Part shown: piece after piece, positions 57,964-64,000 of the stretch
How the letters are laid out: every line of letters begins with the position of its first letter
Position numbering within the stretch: the stretch's first letter is position 1
Assembly (NCBI GenBank): GCA_032433595.1
Contig: JASWJB010000052.1
Location: 109,817-173,816 of the forward strand
Length of the DNA stretch: 64,000 bases
Reading direction: 5' to 3'
DNA from: Conoideocrella luteorostrata
Lineage: Eukaryota > Ascomycota > Sordariomycetes > Hypocreales > Clavicipitaceae
Translations under genes and position numbers: made by a program
Notes under the pieces: model-generated
Told to the model about the DNA's origin: nothing
The model's database searches: none
The model's input: only the letters and a program-made list of their open reading frames with translations

Positions 57964-59397
57964 TTAACCCAACATGACCTTGTATTTCTTCATGATCTTC
58001 ACGTAGGCCATGTTCGGTTCAGAATCTTGGGATATTTCTAGGAGACACTCATTCAGCTTATCCCGAGCCTTCTGCTTCGAATAAAGGGCTGCCGATGGTC
58101 CCGCATTTAAGTGTTCATTAATGCAAGCCCCCTGTGATGCCAGCACGGCGTCACATATCTTTATTCGCTGTTTCAAGTGGGCGAAGTCGGCATCTTCTAT
58201 GAGCTGTCTCGCCTTATAGAGCTCTGCCTCTCCGCTTTTAATGAGCTCGAGCTTCTTGTCGGGGTTGTGAGTCATGTCTACCCGATCTATATAGCATTCA
58301 ACCACGCCAAAACGGGCTGTTGCTAGCAGGACATCTTCCGGATCCAAGTCTTGCAATTGCCGAATTGCCTCACTAAGCTTTGATAGAGAGTAATGTATGT
58401 CGGCGTCGCATTTTGCAGTCTTGCGTGCTCTCGCCGCCTTATCGACAAGACGCTGAGCGTCATGACAAGTCAGCGGCCCCATACTCTGTATCTGCCCTCC
58501 ACCCATAGTGTACAGGATCTCTCGCAGTATCGCGGCCGCGGCCGCGGCGGCATAGCCTTGCCACGTATCACTCTTGTGGCTGTCCGCATAGTCAGATATC
58601 CCTCTTATAACAAGACAGTTTTTTCGACCTAGGATTCCCGCATCTTCCATTCCAATGCACATAGCTTTGTGCTTGTCCCGATATGAGTCCCTTCTCTTGG
58701 CATCTCTCACGACTTCGTCGACACAAACTATGACGCCAAAATGCAATTGAGACCTGTCATTCGTTCGTTCACCACGAGGAACAATTGCGTCTGACCTGCA
58801 CTGATCGCACCCTTGAGAAGTTGCCTCGTGAATATAAGTTTACTTGTAAAGCCTGTCATATTTCCTTCCTGGATACGCAAACTTGTTGGAGTGATGTGTC
58901 GTACATCTGTTTAGGCCCTCCACAAATATGGAATCCTTGATATGACGATCCGATAGGAGTTTCGTGAGCACGTTTAAGATTCGACGATCTGGCTGAGGGT
59001 AAAGTCGACTTCCTGAAGCATTTATGACTGCCTGTGTTTTGCCTTCGACATGGCCAACCACCACATCACCGAGGCGGATATCATTAGGTGAATCATTTCC
59101 CCGCGGAATGCCACCGCCAATGCCGACAAGGAACGCTGCTCTTAGTTTTGGAAAACTTAGCGTCAGTGGGTTGATAAGATGAGCCGCAGAAAGAGAGTTA
59201 CAGTCTCCCATAGGACAATTAGCTATTACCAATCCATGACCGTTAATTGAACCGAACGTGTATGAGTTGTCATCAAATTCTCGTTCGAGGCCGCTCGGTT
59301 CTTTATGCTCGTTGTCTAGCATCAGCCTCACAGCGGTCAACTCAATCGGCAGTGGACAGATGACCGCGACCGTGTAATGTTCTACGTGGTGCTGCAT
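57964..59397 (-). pseudogene. Nucleoside phosphorylase-domain protein with in-frame stop
   Basis: A single minus-strand frame from the Met at 59397 to the stop at 57964 (478 codons), broken once by TAA at 58838-58840. The phosphorylase (PNP_UDP) domain is spread over both halves: YTVAVICPLPIELTAV, AFLVGIGGGIPRG and DIRLGDVVVG before the stop; TYIHEATSQGC, IGMEDAGILGRKNCLVIRG and DYADSHK after it. Unlike the NLR at 48.2 kb there is no NACHT domain; the last 190 residues are helical and charged, with no family I know. A 48-base intron removing the stop is conceivable (GTAAAC at 58842) but would delete conserved residues, so I favour a nonsense mutation. The protein's own role would be unclear even if intact. 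Confidence 0.75.
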
Positions 59398-59403
59398 GCC
59401 CGT

Positions 59404-59514
59404 TACTGAAGATTTCTCAGCTCGCTGGGCAGTAGTTAGATATTGGTGAGATATCGTAGGACTGCGTCTGAGGTCTGCGCGGAAGATAGAAGGTAGATGA
59501 AAAGCAGAAAACTC
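59404..59514 (-). promoter_or_regulatory. Upstream region of the phosphorylase gene, duplicated at 60784-60893
   Basis: The 111 bases immediately above the start codon recur at 60784-60893 in the same orientation with five substitutions and one indel. Several of the differences read G in this copy and A in the other. Confidence 0.8.
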
Positions 59515-60783
59515 TTATCCAAGGTTTTAACAAGGTCAAGTCTCCGTTTTCCACCAGAGCTTAATGAAAGTTTGGGTCTAAACATGATTAGGTGTAATCC
59601 CCAGAGGCGACAGACAACATGGACTTTTCACAAGCTAGCTTACCAAGTCGCGTGTCGCCAGTTCATTGGGCTCATATGATGGCCGGGGTCTTTGCGCCTA
59701 GTCTCAATGCGTTGGGCACTGTCAAGCACCTGCATCAGCATTGATGTCACGACTGGGTTCTGATATAGCAGAGGGATGAACAAGACACCTGATATATTCG
59801 TTACGCCGTAGCAGCAAGGTAGCACTCCATTGTTGACGGTCTTAATCTCTGGCCTTCTCTCTAAATTTGGTCCTTTTCTTTCCCTTTATGCTCGTCGCTG
59901 CCCGGCGGTGAACAGTTTGCTAGCTGCATGATATCACCGTAGGTGCATTACTAGTCTACAGCCGCACGAGTCGTCAGGCGTAGTGGCTTCTGACAATTGG
60001 TCTGCTTACACATACACCGCGCGCCCCCTTCGTTAGGCGCTGTTTTCGAACAATCAGGCTTCTGGCTTTCTTCCCCTCGGTTCAAAGGGCCTGTGAAGAT
60101 GTACATTATGGTTTTGTGGTGTCTGAGTTAACAGACAGCAACGGAGAAAAGAGGGAAGCTACGCATGAGCTTGAAGAGCTGTTCTCGTCCCTATCCCTGC
60201 TTGGTTGCTTGGTGGACTCGTCGAACGGTATGCTAGCTACACCACCCCCTCCAATCCCCCACTACCATTTGACGAGTCCTCACCCTTCACCAGGCGCGCG
60301 CGAAACAGAGGGGATGGATGCCCACCTAAGATTTATAATTGCAGGCGGATCAGACGCGAATGCACCAGAGTCAAATTGTCCTCTGGTGGGCCGTGTGGCA
60401 TCTAGTGAATGACTGCACAAGATAGGGAACACCGGTAAGAACAATTGTGTCACAGGTTATAATACACATTAATTGCTGCGCAATTAGAGCATGTTCTTTT
60501 TGTGTTGACAGACTGTGTCGCGACACCCGACACTGCCGGGTGATGACGCAATGAAGAAAATGCTACTTCAACTCCAAGTCTCTTTGATGTATCATTCTGA
60601 CCCCGAGAGGTAGCTTGAGATTTCACCAAACGCAATAAGGAATCGTCCACTAAAGATCTCCAAGCACGCAGAGTGTCCATCGCATGGCTCAGGTAGTCAC
60701 TGGTGTGTTGAGAAGGTACGTGCGACTAGAACGCTGTCTCAGGAAAGCCCGCCTCGGGAAAGCCCGTCCACAGCGAGGCCCGC
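59515..60783. other. Retroelement internal fragment and unclassified DNA
   Basis: 59748-59945 matches the internal region that follows the LTR at 52247 (TTCTGATAT.GCAGAG, TTGACGGTCTTAATCTCTG, GCTCGTCGCT, GTTTGCTAGCTGCATGATA). No LTR remains beside it. 59946-60783 has short frames on both strands and nothing recognised. Confidence 0.55.
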
Positions 60784-60893
60784 TACTGAAGATTTCTCAG
60801 CTCGCTGGGCAGTAGTTAGATATTGGTGAGATATCTTAGGACTGCATCTGAGATCTGCGCAGAAGATAGAAGGTGGATGAAAGCAGAAAACTC
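60784..60893 (-). repeat. Duplicate of the phosphorylase gene upstream region
   Basis: About 95% identical to 59404-59514. No phosphorylase coding sequence follows it on the minus strand, so only the upstream part was copied, or the gene body was lost. Confidence 0.85.
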
Positions 60894-61510
60894 GTTCACG
60901 GGAAGCACTGGTCTGGCTAATTAAATTAAAAGCTTCATTTTTTTAGGAAACCGGAAGTTTGTGGCGATTTTGCGAATGCTGCAGCACCACTACGACACTG
61001 CCAGCTGTTGTGCATAGTAGTTAGGTGCTAAGCTAATAGACGAGACATGGAATCCATTCGCTTTACCCACCTATGTTTATGCTTCTCAGATGCTATCAAG
61101 ATGAGCATGGTTTAAGTATTTATTTTGTGTAAAAATTACTGGAATAAATATGTGCTTCGCGATAGTTCAACAGCGTTTAGCTAGCTCAAATTTGGCATGG
61201 TGAATGCGAGAGGAGAAAGAAGCTATGCATGCTGCCTTTCTTTTCGCGAAGCAACGGTAAAACATTTGATCTTGATCTTTCACTTGATCCTTTACTATCG
61301 CCGTCGCCACTACCACAATCCTTAATTTTTTAGTGCAGTACTTTGCAAAACAAGGGCATGGAGATTGTGCTTGCGAGAGGGACCACTAGTGAGGCGGTGG
61401 GATCAGAGATACTTATCGGCTGCGAAGGTAGGTTTAGAGAATATTGGGGGATATTGCCTACATAGTGTCGTAGCGATTCGCCGGCAGTTAAAGGTGAGCC
61501 TCGAGGACTA
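60894..61510. other. No gene seen
   Basis: AT-rich spacer with stops in all frames. Confidence 0.5.
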
Positions 61511-62002
61511 GTGCTATTAGATTATGCGGACGCGTCTGATAACAATGTCGCCTTGAATAATGCGTGGCTTCTCGTGAACGGGCTGCTTAGTGTTGGCAAG
61601 CTTACACGCCTTTTACATTTAGGGTTAGTTCAAGATCTTAGAACATATAGGCTCTGCAAGAAGCATCGGGTACCGCAGGTCATTCATCTGACGAGCTTGT
61701 TGAAAAGCCCAAATCTCGGAAGACGTACAGGCTGCAAGGAGCTCGTTGAAAGGTTTAAATCTCGGAAGGCGTACGGGCTGCAACAAGCATTAGACTTCGC
61801 TGGTCAATCTGACGAGCTTGTTGAAAGGCTCAAATCTCAAAAGACGTACAGGCATCTGATATCGCAGGTTAATCTGAGGAGCTTGTTCAAAGGTTCAATT
61901 CTCGGAAGACGTACAGGCGCCATCGAAGCATTAGACACTGTGGGTCAATCTGACGAGCTCGTTGAAAGGCTCAGGCGCTGCAAGAAGCATCAGATATTGT
62001 AA
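61511..62002 (+). repeat. Degenerate tandem repeats forming a 163-codon open frame
   Basis: The frame encodes imperfect repeats of about 25-45 residues, each with DELVERLKS or a variant followed by a basic segment (KTYR, RRTG) and ALD.VGQS. At DNA level the unit is built on GACGAGCTYGTTGAAAGGCT. It looks like a decayed coding minisatellite and not a clear gene: no domain, and the upstream part (61511-61640) is unrelated to the repeat. Confidence 0.5.
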
Positions 62003-64000
62003 TTTAATCTATCACTAATGCGCCGACCATGTGTAGTAGACTAGCCTACCCCCTATTCGGTCCCCACCTGAAAATGAAGTCTACCCCATGCTTTGCGGGT
62101 CTTGGTGGCTCCAAAAAAATGAAGTGTAGCTAGTAACACAGCTCATGCCATCAATGCGAACCAATTTGAACCTCTCCTATCTATTCCAACAGCAGTGCCT
62201 CACTATCCGAGGAATCTAGCTATTTACGGCACTGATCATCCTAACATGAGCTATTCTCGTCTCAACAGTTTCCTTGCGTAGATGCAGGGTGGTTCATGCA
62301 GCCGGTCCATCCTGCGGCCCATCCTCCTGTGTTCGTTACATGGCGGCAGTGAACACCAAGATTCCTGTCTCTTTTCGCTCTAACGGATCTTCAGAGCTGC
62401 CTCCAACTCGCTGCCCCTCGTTCCAATGTCTCGCATTGTTTCTTGGACCCCAGTCTTCGCCGGCAATGAGCTCTAGCTACTCATCACCAATAAGCGTCTT
62501 AATCAATTCTGACCTGACTACTTTCAAGGGGTTTCCTTCCAGCCACAAATTTTTGTCAGCAAAGTAGGGTAAAGGATTTGAATATAAATTTTACCATTGT
62601 CTAATAGAGTGCGCTTCTTGGGTTTTTCTGCCTGTTCCTGAAGCAGTTTTCTACCGCCATCGCATGGCTATGTATCTGGGTAGAACTCCTTATTTTATAA
62701 TTCATCAGAAAGAGCAGGTTTCTGGTTATTGGAATACCTCGAGCCTAGAAAGCTTTCAACCTATTTGTCACCTATGGTCGATTTCAGCAGCTTCAACGGC
62801 GTTTACGACTACAACCGCCAAAGGCACAACGAGAGTGCCACTTTCACACCCTTTCTCCAACACAACGAGCAGTGACCGATATTTCAATCAAACGTTGTCA
62901 AAAATTAGCATACTAGATATGTTTAGGGGCCAATGGACCAATCTCATCCAACATAAGCGGGTGGTGTCGACTTGAATATCTATTGCGCCATAGCGCAAAA
63001 GTGTGAGCTCACTAAATGTTCTCTTAGTGAGTTATTATCATGTCTTATATCCAACGGGCTTCTAGACCACCCTGGACCAACCGCCAGGAGCTACACAAAG
63101 GAATGACGTAGGCAAATTTACACTGGGCACTATAGTCACCGCAGCTTTCTCAAAGGCTCATTACGGCGGCAGTATTTTGTACTTCCTAAATTTAGCTCGC
63201 ATTGATCTACATCACGTCACGGCACCCCACGGCACAACAACGTATCACAATACAAGCCGGGGCGGAGTGTCACAGGGAATACAACATGCATTAGTAGCAA
63301 TTGTATCACAAAATTCAGTAAAAGATGAAGCTCCACACTAGCACTGTGAATAATGCATTCTATGTGGCCTGTGACATGGCAACACCGAGGCCAGAGCCAT
63401 GCTACGGCACGGAGTGCGCGTCGCATTACAGCCCACAGACACCGCTTCACCAATAGTTGGGCCGCAATGGCAAGATACCGAAGGATACCGAGGATGATGC
63501 CGGTTTGTTGGAGCAGAGGCAAGATAACTTTCCACTATCCAAATAGGATAGTCGACGCGTGATGGCAGAGTTGTTGCTACCCGATGCCAAGTAATGCCAC
63601 ATCACAGTGAGGCAGCTAGCACGCGCCCATACGTGCTTTGGCATATACTGAAGCATAATCTCAGTTTTTTAATTGGATATTATGCATTCTTTCAGTCCAA
63701 AAGCCCAAAAGCCCGCTTACGTGCAGATTGAGGCGTCTTCAGCTCGAGTTTGACATCACGTCACTCACCCCACCTTCCATGATGGGAAAGACTTGCAGCA
63801 GAATGGTGTTACATCAGCTTCTGCTCGCGAGTGGGTTCCCTAGAACTTAAGAAGCAAATAGCCTATCTTGCACGGCATATGACCAAGCCACTCATCCACT
63901 CCACCAAAGCTCCCTTTGATGGATACAGGAAGAGGGACTAAAGAGGAACGGTATGCATACGTCATTTGAGACGAGTCGTTTTTTTTGGGGGGGGGGGGCT
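62003..64000. other. Right edge: repeat scraps, no gene seen
   Basis: 62150-62200 repeats ATCAATGCGAACCAATTTGA and CCTCTCCTAT found in the family B LTR at 47100-47140. 62215-62270 recurs at 52800. 63215-63240 resembles the 3' end of family A LTRs (CACGGCACAACA). Open frames at 62274-62567 and 62664-62975 have no family likeness. The window ends in a T8/G11 run. Confidence 0.5.

Overview
The window looks like chromosomal DNA of a filamentous ascomycete (Pezizomycotina, probably Sordariomycetes). The genes have many short introns of about 45-80 bases with GT..CTAAC/CTGAC..AG signals. The families are typical of moulds: HET domain, nucleoside phosphorylase-NACHT-ankyrin, fungal cytochrome P450, MNN1-type mannosyltransferase, MACPF. 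The repeats are solo LTRs, Copia and Tad-like LINE scraps, and DNA with changes like repeat-induced point mutation (RIP). There are no bacterial-style operons. All gene models below were spliced by hand; frame was checked across every junction except where stated.

Layout. 0.7-10.5 kb: two large minus-strand genes, a von Willebrand A/alpha-kinase protein and a 1615-residue ankyrin-type protein. 10.5-19.5 kb: gene-poor decayed DNA holding one intact three-exon P450 and the wreck of a short-chain dehydrogenase. 19.5-24 kb: an intact MNN1-family mannosyltransferase, then a broken gene for a helix-rich protein. 24-28 kb: LTR, LINE and ankyrin scraps. 28.3-30.4 kb: a five-exon polytopic membrane protein. 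30.4-32.9 kb: an LTR with an internal 19-bp minisatellite. 32.9-36 kb: a 15-exon MACPF gene on the minus strand. 38.8-40 kb: a six-exon SGNH esterase. 40-42 kb: Copia debris including a 118-bp near-perfect inverted repeat. 42.4-44.8 kb: a HET-domain protein. 44.8-48.2 kb: solo LTRs. 48.2-51.8 kb: an NLR-like gene (phosphorylase-NACHT-ankyrin) cut by a stop in its seventh ankyrin repeat. 51.8-56 kb: nested LTRs and a dead DUF3435 tyrosine recombinase (the family of Starship captains) split by an LTR. 56.8-57.8 kb: a single-pass protein with a possible lectin-like ectodomain. 58-59.4 kb: a second phosphorylase-domain gene with an in-frame stop, whose upstream region is duplicated 1.4 kb away. 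The rest to 64 kb holds repeats and no convincing gene.

Read together, the right half resembles an accessory self/non-self recognition island: HET, NLR, orphan phosphorylase sensor, pore-forming-domain protein and a possible cell-surface protein, set among transposons and a recombinase relic. Several of these genes carry one or two inactivating changes only, as expected for loci under birth-and-death turnover. That they act together is inference from proximity.
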